The notes beneath the pieces are model-generated. The model was not told where the DNA came from. It saw only the letters and a program-made list of their open reading frames with translations, and ran no database searches. This document shows, one piece after another, positions 29,293 through 41,279 of a DNA stretch of 64,000 nucleotides (positions within the stretch are counted from its first letter, which is position 1; each line of letters starts with the position of its first letter). This stretch comes from Aphrocallistes beatrix (taxonomy: Eukaryota; Porifera; Hexactinellida; Sceptrulophora; Aphrocallistidae). The stretch lies in the NCBI GenBank assembly GCA_963281255.1, contig OY725494.1, positions 1,501,934 through 1,565,933 on the forward strand, written 5' to 3'. Both the position numbers and the translations under genes were made by a program.

Positions 29293-31721
29293 TTTTGATA
29301 AATTATTTAAATTAAATTAAATTATGTATATTGAGTTCATTATTAATACGGTTAGTGATTTGGTTTTCTCTTCATGGCTTAATAACCATTTTGATGCAAC
29401 CAATCTGAAACCCAGTAATTTGAAAAAATCAAGATATTCTCTACAATCGAAATACTCACCTTAGGGATAATTATTTATTAGCTAGTTTAATTCTCCTAAA
29501 GTTGAATATTCTCAACCTCTGCCACGTGCCACTAACTTATTATATATAATTGGGCATATAAGTCACGTGTAGGACAGGGCAACAAATGTTGAAATATTAA
29601 CTTTTGTGGAGAATACTCTAATGAAAGCTAAAGAAAGGCAATTTGAATGAAAAATACAAAATTTAAAATATATTCTTTGGGATAATATATTACTTCGTAG
29701 TAATTCTATTGATTCAAAACTAACAATATGATAATAAAGATATTGAATACTTGTATATCTTTTGATGACAAAATTAAAGAAATAATCATTTACCTTGTGG
29801 TTGAATTTTGAAGCAAAAGATGGTCGAATCTAGATTCACTCATTGGATTCTAGAAAATGAATCAATAGTGCATCCAACACTGTATGGACCATGTATAATA
29901 GTAGAGTTAGAGCGTTACACAACATGAAATAAATGTTTATTAGGTTCAAAAAAACCTTGGAAGTTTATCATCATCATTCGTCATTCAATTTTGGAAATGG
30001 TAAAGTTTGAAAATGGAAATCATAAATTTGCACGAAGGAGATGCTATAATTTGTAACACGAGAATAAAATACAAAATCGCCCTCTGGGGCTCCGTTTCAC
30101 TTAAAATTACGATTTGTTCAATAATTTCTAAATCCGATTTTTAGCTAAATTTCTTATTACAAAGAGATCGAATCTTCATTATTAGAAAGTTTATACATAT
30201 TCAAAGTGAAATAACTTTATCTATCAGATGAGTGGTCAATTTTTTTTTAGTGCGTTTAGAATCAAATGCCAGCGTAAATTTTTAAAAATACACTTTCGAA
30301 GTAGCTGGATTTTAGGTTAAACGAAGCCTTCAACCTTAAATGTGGCGTTTTATTAGTGAGCTAGTATTAATTTAAAGATCCTTTTTTAATCAAATAAGGT
30401 CCTTTGGGCAATTATCAATTTTGGGTATTTCAAAGAATTAAACAATAAAGGTGAACAAGAATTAGCCATTCGTATGGTAATATTTATTGGGGTCTAGCAT
30501 TTAGATCAAGTCCGTTATACACAAGCTGAACAAAAGTATTTGAACACTTCACAAGTGATAGAATCATTTGACGAATAATAAGATTATGTTACAGATGTGA
30601 TATGTTGGTATTATCGATGGTGGCTAGGATTTTGTTTACGTTCAAGACAAGGAAATTGGAAGTTCTAGTGAAAAGACAGCGATATCAGAACAGGTTGAAA
30701 GAGGTTGCTGTTGAAGTGAGCCATGCAGTGAATTCGCTTTAAGAAGAGAGATCGCTGGGCCTGACCACCCAGATTATTCGAAAGAGAATAGTTTTCGCGA
30801 TGCTTCAAGTTCTTAAGGAGTGTCACAACATTCAGCTCGTGTTTAAAATCAGTCAGATCCAAGGTCAATGAACATACACCACTTTCGATCAGCATTCTAT
30901 GATCTGCTAAGCTATTTTGATGGCCTTAGTGAATCAGGGGAGGCGATGACGAGTTAACATGGTTTTGTTCGAGAAGAGGGTGATAGTATAGATCGTAGGA
31001 TGAGTGGTGTTGCAAGGAATAAAGGTTCATCTAGTTCCAACAGGTGGATTTATAAGGCGATCAGTGTAGACGAACTCGGCAAAAAGAGGGGGAATTATAT
31101 TATCGGAGGTACGAAAGCTCAAGAGTGTTCCTTTTTAATGGGCTGCTGAATCAACATACTGACAAAAGACATTGATTGAAGGAGCACAGAGAATAGGACT
31201 GAATGTCGAGATGATATTGAAGTCGCCTGATGTGATTATTGGCTGCTTACATATGTGATGGGTTCTTGAAAATTGTATTCGTCAACCATAATAAGAGATC
31301 GTAACACATCCAAAGTGGTAAGAAAATATAAAGTAAAAGTACAAGCTGGGATGTAAATATAATGTGATAAGATATTGTACATTTTGGATAATATATTGAC
31401 GTGATTTGGAAATGTGAATATCCTGATTTCTGACAGCTTACAAATCTGAAACAACTAGATAGAAAATTGTCATTCAATGTCCGGCGTTGTCATACAATTG
31501 TCATTAAGTTGTCATTCAATTGTCATTTAATTGTCATTCAATTTCAAAAGGATGAAAGCAGTTTGCATCGGCACATCAATATCCTCTAAATTAGCTGTAA
31601 ATTAACAGTTTTTCTACTATTGGAGATAAGTCCTCTTAACGACAATATACACAAATGCAGTATCTTTGAGAATTAAAATCGAGTTGAATAGTTGCAATTT
31701 TGCATGGTGACCTAGGATTTA
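29293..31721. other. AT-rich stretch, one Tc1-type terminus
   Basis: ACAAGCTGAACAAAAGTATT at 30520 resembles the CGGACAAAAGTATT terminal family, but no partner end was found. The tandem phrase TTGTCATTCAATTGTCATTT occurs at 31485-31545. No gene is recognised. Confidence 0.4.
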
Positions 31722-31770
31722 TCCCTACTATTAAAACTCGATTAATGTTTGTTTGTTTGTGTATATATAC

Positions 31771-32165
31771 AGTACACGGACAAAAGTATTCGACCACCAC
31801 AGAAACCTCCATACAAATAGTTTTAAAGTGGGTATATTCATAAAGGAATATGTACTCAAAGCGTTAGGAATACTCTGTTTTTCATTTCAAATTCGCAACT
31901 ACAATTTCTAATTCCTCATAATTGATAACCTCAACTCAATTACTAACTCCCAAGTTAATAAATATCAATATTTGATACTTGATACTACTTGTCCCAAAGC
32001 ACAGCCATTATATCTGATGGCGATTAATGACACAAAGTGGCAGAGATTGATAATTTTCTACACAAGAATAAGTATTTGAGTTGAGACAATTTTTTGAATA
32101 GTTCTAATTTAATACTATTTGTATGGAAGTTTTCGTGGTGGTTGGATACTTTTGTCCGGGTAGTG
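31771..32165. mobile_element. Tc1-type MITE (395 bp)
   Basis: The ends are CAGTACACGGACAAAAGTAT and the complement of CACTACCCGGACAAAAGTAT. Both are followed by CGACCACCAC-like and CCATACAAATAGT sequence. It is inserted in a TA tract. Confidence 0.75.
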
Positions 32166-32184
32166 TATATATTATATATATATA

Positions 32185-32636
32185 CAAGCGCGCTTCGCGC
32201 TTGCTTGCGCTGCGCGGCTGGCGGACACTTTGTGTCCGCCGGAGGCTCCCTTCGGTCGCCTGGAGTCACATTGGTTAATTATAAGGGAGATAACATCTCT
32301 AAATATGTCTGTTCTACTGTGCTAATCGATATCACTCAAAAATCACCAAATTTTTCAATTTTAAAATTTTTGATGCGTAATGATGACGTCATAACAAAGT
32401 GATGAGTCATCACTTTTTGATGAAAGTCGCATCATATGTGAGGTATGTTAGTATACAGATTCTATTAAAATTTCAGCCTTCTATCTCCTATAATGGCTGA
32501 GTTATGCCAGAATAACTGTGTTGCTTAACTTTTAAAAATGTGCTCTGAAGTCAGAACTTACTGGAGCCATAGCCAAAAGACTCCCACATGCCAAAAATTA
32601 GCCTTCTGCGCCCGGCAGTTTCTTCAATCAATTCGT

Positions 32637-32704
<68 letters not shown>

Positions 32705-32726
32705 CATCGAGTTTTAATAGTAAGGG
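32185..32726 (-). mobile_element. Helitron-like copy with 64-bp (TA)n tract
   Basis: Its 3' end, CAAGCGCGCTTCGCGCTTGC, has an extra CGCGCTT duplication. It has the GGACACTTTGTGTCC hairpin, ATGACGTCATAACAAAG and the 5' end with a C-for-T change (…TTTTAATAGTAAGGG). The microsatellite at 32638-32701 is within the element. Confidence 0.75.
32638..32701. repeat. (TA)n microsatellite, about 32 units
   Basis: Uninterrupted TA dinucleotides inside a Helitron-like element, at the position that in other copies is split by insertions. Confidence 0.95.
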
Positions 32727-33107
32727 TATATATATATCTGTAACGAATTGATTGAAGAAACTGCGAAGCACAGAAAGCTGATTTTTGGCATGTGGGAGTC
32801 TTTTGGCTATGGCTCCACTAAGTTCTGAGCTCAGAGCAAAATGTCGACTCATCATGGAATTATGACGTCATTGTCACATTCTTAAAAGTTAAGCAATATA
32901 GTAATTCGAGCATAACTCAGCCATTATAGGAGATAGAAGGCTGAAATTTTAATAGAATCTGTATACTAACCTACCGCACATATGACTATCATCAAAAAAT
33001 GATGACTCATCACTTCGTTATGACGTCATCATTACTCATCAAAATTTTAAAAATTGATCAATTTGGGGATTTTTCGTGCGATATCGATTATTACAGTAGG
33101 ATAGACC

Positions 33108-34135
33108 ATAGCTTACTATAATAAGGCCGCAGAGTAACTTGCGAACTTGGCACTAGGGATGCAGTTGAAGATGGTTGAAGAAATACATGAGCTGCCTTAA
33201 ATCATTAACAAAGCACAATAGAGCTTAGGAATGCATTACCAGCATATATAAATATGGTGTCGAAGCACCCATATCCGTTGTTAAAATTTAGATTAGTCAT
33301 CAAATGATTGCGCAACAGGCAATATTTGGGTCAAATTTAGTGATTTTCAGAGGTCGTTTAAGGGCACTTCTAAGTGAAAATGTTAATACTAAAAATTTGG
33401 AATGTTTTAACGGAATGTTCTTACTTCCAGTGTTGCTATGGAAACGTGTTTTGGTCAGTTGGGCTATATCTTAAAAACAGCGATAGCTAGACATTCAAAT
33501 ATAATCCCATTTGATAGCAAATAGGCTACTTCCTATTTAGCTATAATACAATTTATATGTCTTAATTCAATAATTTACGAGTTATTAGACAATTTATCAT
33601 ATTGGTCACATTTGGTAATTTGTCGAATATCTCGTAAACCATTGAATTTAGACATAGAAATTGTATTATAGCTAAATAGGAAGTAGCCTATTTGCTATCA
33701 AATAGGATCATATTTGAATCCCTAGCTATCGCTGTTTTCAAGATATAGCCACAACTGACCAAAACACGTTTCCATAGCAATACCGGAATGTTTGAACATT
33801 CCATGAAAAAATTCCAAATTTTTAGTATTAACACATTAACTTCTCAGTTCTATGCGAAAAACCTTATAATAAAAACACGTAGAAGTGCCCTTAAACGGCT
33901 TCTGAAAATCACTAATTTTGACCCAAATATAACCTGTCGCGCAATCATTTGATGGCTAATCTAAATTTTAACAACGGATATGGATGCTTTGACACCATAT
34001 TTATATATGCTGGTAATACATTCCTAAGCTCTATTGTGCTTTGTTAATGATTTAAGGCAGTTAATGTATTTCTTCATCCATCTTCTACCACATCCCTGGT
34101 TAAGTTAATCTTAGGCCTTATATATAGTAGGCTAT
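33108..34135. mobile_element. foldback element, about 1.03 kb, 7-8 bp target duplication
   Basis: The left end is CATAGCTTACTATAATAAGG and the right end the complement of ATAGCCTACTATATATAAGG. GGATAGAC flanks both sides (33100-33107, 34136-34143). The two arms of about 490 bp are near-complementary (for example CATATATAAATATGGTGTCG and its reverse at about 34000), meeting around 33600 with a very short loop. No coding sequence. The 8-bp duplication suggests hAT-type mobilisation. Confidence 0.8.
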
Positions 34136-34284
34136 GGATAGACGTATTTAGAGATGTTATCTCCTTTATAATTAATCAATGGTGACCACAGGTGCCCGAA
34201 GCGTTCCTTCGGGGGACACAAAGTGTCCACCAGCCGCGGAGCGAAAGCAAGCGAAGCACGCTTGTATTCTTTAATACACAAGAG

Positions 34285-35207
34285 CATGGTCTACTACATA
34301 AAAGACTCAAAAGTAATTTGCAAATTTGGCCTAGGGAGCAGTGCAAGATAGTTGAACCTATTAGATGAGCTGGGTAAATCACTAAAAACGCAGAAAGAGC
34401 TTAGAAATTGATCATCAGCATAAATAAATAAGGTGTAAAAGTACTCATTCCATGGGTAAATTTGATTAGTCACCATATGATAGCGGAACGGGTCATATTT
34501 ATGATGAAATTAGCGATTTTCGTGGCCATTTTAAAGACACTTACTTATGAGTGTTACATAAATCGAGATTTTTCGCATAGAACTGAGTTGTGAATGGGTT
34601 GATGCGAAAAGTTTGGATTTTTTCAGAAAATATTGCCATATTCCATCGTCGCTATGGAAAAGCATTTTGGTTAGTTGGGGTCATATCCAGTGGTGTTTTG
34701 GGGGGGCGCGCTCCTTACCTCATGCTGAAAACCATTTTAATTTTAGCCTTAATGTATTACGTAAATGTATTACGTAGCATAACAAATTGAAATCAATTGT
34801 TGCCATTTTAAACTAACCATAATATTTTTCTCTTTCTTAATATCACCATTTCTATACCATCAGGGGATTAAAGTTACACGAAAAAAAATATAACTTTTTT
34901 ACGGGAAGGAAGCGCCCCCCCCACTTCTATTTTTGGCAAAACACCGCTGGTCATATCTCGAAAACCGCAATAACTAAGTATTCAAATTTGATCCAAATTG
35001 ATAGTTAATAGACTACTTCATAATTAAAGATAATATAATTTGTATGTCTGAAATAAATGTTTATGGTTATTAGATAATGTGTCATATTGGTCACAATGGT
35101 AATTAGTCTAATAAAATATATACTATTTAAAGATTTTAGGAAGATCAAGTATTAGTTCAAGCATCATCTACCGCATCTCTTGCACAGAATATGCGAGTTA
35201 ATCTAAG
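34285..35207. mobile_element. diverged copy of the 1-kb foldback, with nested hAT MITE
   Basis: It follows the same order of landmarks as 33108-34135 (CTTGGCACTAGGGATGC-like, then AGAGCTTAGAAATTGATCA, ATAAATAAGGTGTAAAAGTA and GAGTTAATCTAAGCCC at the end) but is much more diverged. It begins about 20 bp after the preceding Helitron-like end and is interrupted by the MITE at 34688-34949. Confidence 0.6.
34688..34949. mobile_element. hAT-type MITE (262 bp), 8-bp duplication GTCATATC
   Basis: The ends are CAGTGGTGTTTTGGGG and the complement of CAGCGGTGTTTTGCCAAA. GTCATATC precedes (34680-34687) and follows (34950-34957). The CAGNGGTG terminus and 8-bp duplication are diagnostic for hAT. Confidence 0.85.
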
Positions 35208-35869
35208 CCCTGTTTCATCGAAATTTGACACGCACCATGGATATTCATCACCTTTCGTAACTTGACACACTCTTGTAGTTGATCCCAGTAAGACATATTA
35301 GTCCCTTGTTTGTAGTGAATTTCCATATACGTATAATAAGTTATCTATAATAGCTTCTATCACATATATTATTTGTGTTTTATTCTTTTCAAATAGAGGT
35401 TCATGAGCATAAGAACTCAACTTCTTCTGGCTGGTGCATATCTGGTAGAAATTGAAATTGAAGATATGAACGGGTAAATTTACGATGGAATGCCTCATAG
35501 TTTCGGGTGGAAGGAGAAATGTTATACAATGGCCTATGTTGCTCCTTCGATATGGTTTGTCAAACATATGTGTAATGTGTATTTGAAACTTTAATTTGTA
35601 GTAGCAAGTTTGATTTGCAATCATATGGTTTGTAGAGAGAAGAGTTAATGGCTATCTACCAACTCTGGATACGAGAAGTTTATTCTGAACATAATGAAAA
35701 CCTTTCTATTCAGACTAGACACAGCATTGAATATGCCCACAAGGTCTAATGCCCAGTAGTAAATAAATGTACGATACCTTAATTAGTTAATTATTAAACA
35801 TTTAAAATGATGCAGATATTTTAAAATAAATAGTAAGCCTCTGGGTTACTATAAGTCACTCCTCAGATC
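35208..35869. other. unassigned stretch
   Basis: The 108-codon minus-strand frame at 35298-35624 has no recognisable motif. Nothing else is seen. Confidence 0.3.
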
Positions 35870-36680
35870 TGTTTTTTGACGTCTAGAAACCCAAAAGTTT
35901 GTAGGGTGCAATATCTGATGAATATGGCGGATGAGGAAGAGTTTGGATAGAGTTTACAGCGACAAAAAGTAAAGTTGCTATGGCTTTTTTGGGAACTTGC
36001 ATTGTCATGATGCCAGAAGACCTGAGATATGTATACATTCGATATATAAACGCGCAGTTACTGTCTTCTGTTCCAATAAAGTGATGTTAGCAATATGACT
36101 ACTTTCTGACATAAATGTAGCGACATTTCCTACTAATACATTAAGTAATACATTAAGTAGGCCATGGAAGGAGCATTTGCTTTACACCACTCCGGGTCAA
36201 TTAACCTTTTGGAGTGGAAACTCAACAGGAAACAACCAAACTGTTGACTCTCCAGATCTGAATTTGTAGAGCATAAATTTGCACCATTCCGCTCTTGTCT
36301 CTTTTTGCACTACAGAAACCCTATGAGGTATTGAGGTAACGGGCTGATACCTTCCTGAAACACAGATAATTCATGAAAGGATGGTTGTATTCGCATTTTT
36401 TTCCAATTTGGAGTTCTCTCTATTATCCCTTCAAAGATGATCCACCGATCTAACTTAATGACTTTCTTCAATGTGGCGAGAATTTCGGGTGTTGCAGCCG
36501 TTGCGGGACGTCCAAGACGCTCTTCATCGGACAATGATGTTCTTCCACTCCGTAATTCAGCATACCAGTTGAAAACTGTTGCGGGATGGCCCTTGATCTC
36601 TAGAATAGAATTAAGTTGAGTGAATAACTGTAATCGTAATAAATCATAGTTCTAAAATCACGCCGCTCGAATTCCATCAA
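35870..36680 (-). pseudogene. DD34D-type mariner transposase remnant
   Basis: In reading order: 'FERRDFRTMIYYDYS' near 36660, 'GHPATVFNWYAELRSGRTSL' near 36560, 'SDEERLGRPATAATPEILA' (36534 onward, the GRP linker typical of mariner), then much decayed core traces: 'EQKTVTARLYIECI' near 36080 and 'WHHDNASSQ' near 36010, followed by a broken SPD box. HHDN-A is the second-Asp box of DD34D mariners. Many stops; TIRs not seen. Confidence 0.6.
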
Positions 36681-36939
36681 AAAAAAAAAGAATAACGTTG
36701 AATGTCAGGATGATGCTATATTTTATTGTGGTAGCCACTTGAAATTCAACAAAGAGTTTCTGAACAAAGCAATTATGGTTTGATTGAAATTTAACAACAT
36801 TTGATAAATGATAAGTGTGGTCAGTCTAAAGACATCGGGCCTGACCCTCTTATAATCAATAATTAGAAAATAAATGTGCACTTCACACCCCTTAAAAATC
36901 AGATAGATGTATTTTTTCTGCAGCCAAGATGAATTATTG

Positions 36940-37540
36940 TATTATTGATTTCATTGTATTACTAAGTGGTCTACCATATTATCGTACTATTTGGAAGGTA
37001 CCTATGTTGATTTTTTTGAGTTTAATCGTGCTTCTAAAATTTGAAGATAATTGCTGGGCTTTTGAAGAATTTATCAGGTTTTTATATATTTGAAATTTTT
37101 TAAATGATATAAACCTCAAAAATTGTTTTGGACCCTTTGGAGATTATATAATGCATAAATCTAGAAGAAACACTATTAAAATCCCTTAAATATAGATCTG
37201 AAAGATAATTTTTTCCATAATTCTCAAGGAATGGCAGTTTAAATGGCAGATATTTAGTGATAATTGATCATTAGAACGAAAATTATAATCTTTTTCAAAA
37301 AAGGAGTTCAATTCCGACCATTGTCCGTGAGTTATGACTATTACTGGGTAATGTTTGGGCACAAAACCTCTCTAGGCCCGAAAAACCTATATGTCATATC
37401 CAAAAAGTATTGAAGATAGAATATCCATCAAAAAACAAATATTTCTCGACTTATCATTGACTCAATCGTAATACAAATCTAATGAAAAACTTTGAATAAA
37501 TTAGAAAATGGAGAATCTAATAAAGAAATATATTTATCAA
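36940..37540 (+). repeat. dispersed repeat R1, copy 2
   Basis: Contains TATTACTAAGTGGTCTACCA, CTTTGGAGATTATATAATGC and ATATTTCTCGACTTATCATT, all found in the same order in the copy at 38740. Confidence 0.55.
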
Positions 37541-37660
37541 TTAAAGTTCGATTGTATTCACACAATTACACTTATATTATCGTATAATATTTATCACTTC
37601 TTCTCATGTTTTCATTTATTAGAATTGTAGTCTGAAATCTAACAGTGGTCCGGGGCTCAA

Positions 37661-37975
37661 TGATTCTCTTAGAGGCCCTGCTCACATGGATCAATTATAA
37701 GGTAGATGACATCCCTAAATGCGTCTGCCATACTGTTATAATCAATATCATTCGGAAAAGCACATAATTTGTCAATTATCAATTTTGGAAGCGTAATGAT
37801 GACGTCATGACAGAGTGATGTGTCATCATTTTTTAATGAAAATTATGTCATATTATGTCATATTTGTGATGTACAAGTATTAATATACACATTCTATTAA
37901 AATTTCAGCCTTTCATCACCTCTGATGGCTGAGTTACAGTTTAATTATAAAAAAGGTGACAATGACGTTGTCCGA
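37661..37975 (-). mobile_element. Helitron-like body fragment
   Basis: Carries TTATAAGGTAGATGACATCC, ATGATGACGTCATGACAGAG and AGCCTTTCATCACCTC. It lacks both termini. Confidence 0.6.
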
Positions 37976-38044
37976 ATTGATTGATAATTGGCAAGTCGTA
38001 GAAGATATGAAAGTTGGCATGTAGGTATCAAATGATAATACATA

Positions 38045-38232
38045 CAGTCGACTCCGCTTAATAGGGCCACTGTTTAATCGGGTCAGCCGCTTAATCGGGC
38101 CACTTTTGGCAGGACCGGAATAGCTCTCACACATAGAAGCTAATACAAAATATTTTCGGTTAATAGGATCCTCCGCTTAATCGGGGCAAAATGTCCTCTG
38201 ACCGATGTGGCCCTATTAAGCGGAGTCGACTG
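38045..38232. mobile_element. pogo-type MITE (188 bp), second copy
   Basis: CAGTCGACTCCGCTTAATAG at the left and its complement at the right, with TA outside. It matches 20878-21066 throughout. Confidence 0.8.
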
Positions 38233-38435
38233 TATATGATTAAGTTCTAAGATCCAAGTGAAATTTTAACACCTTGGCAAAAATAAAATAGAAAACAACT
38301 TTCACACCTTTTCTATATAATAAACATGGATTCACTCTCAAAAGAGAAATCATTGTGCAGGACTACAATAAACTGTCATACTATGAATACTTCAAAGCAA
38401 TAACTAAAATAAGGAATTTTAATGTTATTAAAGTG

Positions 38436-38581
38436 TAGGAGCGGCGCGAGCTGGATACGACAGGGTGGGCACCGAATCTGACTGGGTCTGCAACTGAAAC
38501 TCATCAAAGTTTCTATTATTTATATCAAACTCCAGTAAGAATATCTAAGGGTGGGCATGCCCACCCCTATATCCGCCACTG
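38436..38581. mobile_element. possible hAT-type MITE (146 bp)
   Basis: The right end is the complement of CAGTGGCGGATATAGGGG; the left end TAGGAGCGGCGCGAGC is weaker. The flanks TTAAAGTG and TTATAGTA agree in six of eight positions. GGTGGGCA inverted blocks occur near both ends. Confidence 0.45.
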
Positions 38582-38739
38582 TTATAGTATATAGCAATAA
38601 AAAAGGTAATTTCTATATTTTCACAACCTTACATACACTTATTGACGAATTTTGAAAAATATGAAAGAGACTAGCTTCAAACGGTTAAGGATACTGCCCT
38701 CGAAAAACTTTGTTGATATAAAAACGGCAAAAAAAATTA

Positions 38740-39547
38740 ATATAAATTCCATTGTATTACTGAGTGATCTACCATCTAGTCGTACGGTATTTATTTTGAG
38801 TTAAAACCCTCAAAAGTTCAGCGTTACTAAAAATTGAAAAATTATTGGAGGTTTTTCGGCGCATTCATCAATTAATTTATTGCTTATTTGATATTCTTTC
38901 AATGATATGGACCCCTAAATTGTGTTTGGCTCCTTTGGATATTATATAACACAAAGGTTTAGAAAAAAAGGCAATATAATCCAATCAAAATACCTCTATA
39001 AGGGAGTTCATATCTAAAATGCTTCGGAAATGGTGAGTTTAATATCAGATATTTAGCAACATTTGCATCGGAAATAAAATTCTGATCATTTTTTTTAAAA
39101 ATTACTCAGATCCAACCAATTGAAAGAGGCCGATGTCAAATCTTAAAAACTATCGAAGATATATAATTAATTATAACCAAAAATGAAAGGATATATGTGA
39201 TAAATATACGTTTCTCAAACAACTCTTTGTCAAAAAACTAAATATTTCTCGACTTATCATTGACTTTAATATAATACAAATTCTATGGAGAACTTTGAAT
39301 ATATTAGAAAATGGCGAATATAATAATGGAAAATGTGTCCAAATATGGTTATTAAGCTAAACAATCAATACAATTGTCGTTTATAATGTCTACAGAAAAA
39401 TTGAGACACTTTTCATAATTATTTTGGAAGTTATGGCCTTGGACCTCCAATATTCGGTCAAACCCCCAATTAAGATTCAAAAAGAGATATCTCTGTAAAT
39501 ATATGCCCAAATTCTTAGTTCTCACTTCCTAAGATACTTTTTATAAC

Positions 39548-39586
<39 letters not shown>

Positions 39587-39870
39587 GCAAATAATTGCAC
39601 CACATCCTATGGAACGTAAAGTTGTTTTTTTTTTTTAGATTTTTATAATATGATGACGTAGCATTTTTCGAAAATCCTAACTTGGAAACTAGAAGTCGTA
39701 GACTCTCGTTCTAACTTCCTAATATACTTTTTAGAAGCTCTTTATTCATTCTAAACTGATGGATTATACTTTCTATCGCTAGCACTATAAATCATTATTT
39801 CCAATTGGTTCAAAATATTCGGGGTTAGAAGCCTCAAGGAAATTTGTGGATTTATAGTATACTTTGCTAT
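38740..39870 (+). repeat. dispersed repeat R1, copy 3
   Basis: The longest plus-strand copy. TATTACTGAGTGATCTACCA at the start, AAAGAGGCCGATGTCAAATC in the middle, AAAATATTCGGGGTTAGAAG and CCTCAAGGAAATTTGTGG at the end. Interrupted by a (TA)n tract at 39549-39580 and a T run at 39622. Confidence 0.6.
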
Positions 39871-40305
39871 TTTACCTAAAATTAGTTTGGAATGTATCTA
39901 AATCATCAGTATAAATGCGAATGAATGGGTTAATAAAATCAAAATTGAAAATGGATTTCGATATATAAATGTGGGTGCCTAACTGCTGATATGCTGGAAT
40001 ATTTTTGCCTGGCTCATTGATTTGAGTCACGAATGAAAACTCTTTTATTTTAAGTGAACATTGTAGAGTTGTTAATCATAACTTGACCGGCATTATATGT
40101 ATGGGTTAGAAAATAGGAAGTTGATCAAGTTATGAACTTTCACGAATTTCTTGAGCTAGTCAAAATACAGCAGTGTACCAATTAAAATAGGATGATGAAT
40201 AGCTTTTTCGTAATAAATGAAGGCAAATCAATATAGGTACAAGCGTTCTTAAAAATTGACATCAAAGAGTCTAGATCAGTGAATAGACGAATCATCAATT
40301 ATTAC
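39871..40305. other. unassigned stretch
   Basis: Nothing recognised. It would be intron if the exon at 40306 is real. Confidence 0.3.
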
Positions 40306-40590
40306 CTGGGAAAAAGCATATTGAGAATCTTCGAGATAAAAACTTTCGTTCTGGAAAAGTTTACACCTCTCCTTTCGAAATTCTGGGATGTTTGAGTTAG
40401 GTGGTATATTAAATTTCAAATTCTCCAAAGTTGATAAAATAACATTTGATTGAGTACGAATAAAATTTCTATAGCCTCTTTGAGAACAATGGATTTCTTC
40501 TTGGATGCACATTAAATATCCTCTAAGGTTATTTAAACAACTCGTTAGGAAAGAGGAGGACAGCAAAAGAGAATTAACACTGATTCTCGG
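40306..40590 (-). CDS. candidate coding exon, unknown protein
   Basis: Minus strand, open for about 95 codons between an acceptor (CCCGAGAATCAG at 40591-40602) and a donor CCCAG|GTAATA at 40305/40306. The product begins 'VNSLLLSSSFLTSCLNN', then 'QEEIHCSQRGYRNFIRTQSN', 'TLENLKFNIPPNSNIPEFRK' and ends 'EDSQYAFSQ' exactly at the donor. The start phase needs two bases from the exon before; the end phase is 0, matching the exon candidate at 25449. Not like any transposon protein I know. No family is recognised. Confidence 0.4.
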
Positions 40591-41270
40591 GAGTTCCTAG
40601 AATTTAAATATAAGTAATTAAATTAACTCCAGGGGCCTTTCTTATTAACTAAACTTAAAATTATGCTAAATACATAGTTTGTTTTACAAAGAGAATAAGT
40701 TTATAAACTTTTTTTCCAAAACTTTGCATAGTTTAAAAACGAGGTTAGTATTCACGAAGCCTAACTAAGTAAAGATACATATTTTTCCTCAGTTTAATTA
40801 AGTAATCATGGACTACGTGTAAATCACCGAGAAGGCCTAGGATTTTATCACTATCGAGAGGTAATGAGAAATCCAAGATAAATCAGAGAAAATTGAAAAT
40901 GAACATGTGAACAGTATTATTTCTTAGTGTTCATGATCTATACTTTAGAGTTATGCCTTAAAAATTCATTATTTGCTTCCATAGCAAGAAATGAATAAAC
41001 ATTTTAATTATGATGTTCAGATTTTTTGTATTAAGATCTTCCTATTGTTGACCTCTCAAAATATCAAGCATTAGAAATTCAGATAACATGTTTAATATGA
41101 GCTGGGGTAGCTGCGGTTTTCGCTCAATTACATAGCAAAGTAGTACGTATATTGTCATCACTGTCACTGGATGGTATAATGAATATCCTAATTCCCACCC
41201 TCTGCGAAAGTTAACTCGAGAAAATGAAGGATTACGATTCCCTCTCGCAGTTCTATTCCATGTAGTGATT
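40591..41270. other. unassigned stretch with an 'AGGGGCC' end fragment
   Basis: CCAGGGGCCTTTCTTATTAA at 40631 resembles the terminus of the 55543 MITE family. No partner end is clear. Confidence 0.3.
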
Positions 41271-41279
41271 GAGTAAGTC

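Larger units (their letters stand above)
31722..34264 (+). mobile_element. outer Helitron-like copy with three nested elements
   Basis: It begins TCCCTACTATTAAAACTCGA and ends GCGAAGCACGCTTG. Its own sequence is 31722-31770, 32166-32184, 32727-33107 and 34136-34264. Its TA tract received a Tc1-type MITE (31771-32165) and an inverse Helitron-like copy (32185-32726). Its body received a 1-kb foldback (33108-34135) at TAGGATAGAC|GTATTTAGAG. Removing the insertions restores the family consensus at each site. Confidence 0.75.

Noticed and set aside
31485-31545. CRISPR-like short tandem TTGTCATTCAATTGTCATTT
   Set aside because: Units are adjacent with no spacers, few, and in a eukaryotic context; a small local tandem repeat only.
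32628-32855. 75-codon frame with IYIYIYIY
   Set aside because: Translation of a (TA)n microsatellite in a Helitron-like copy.
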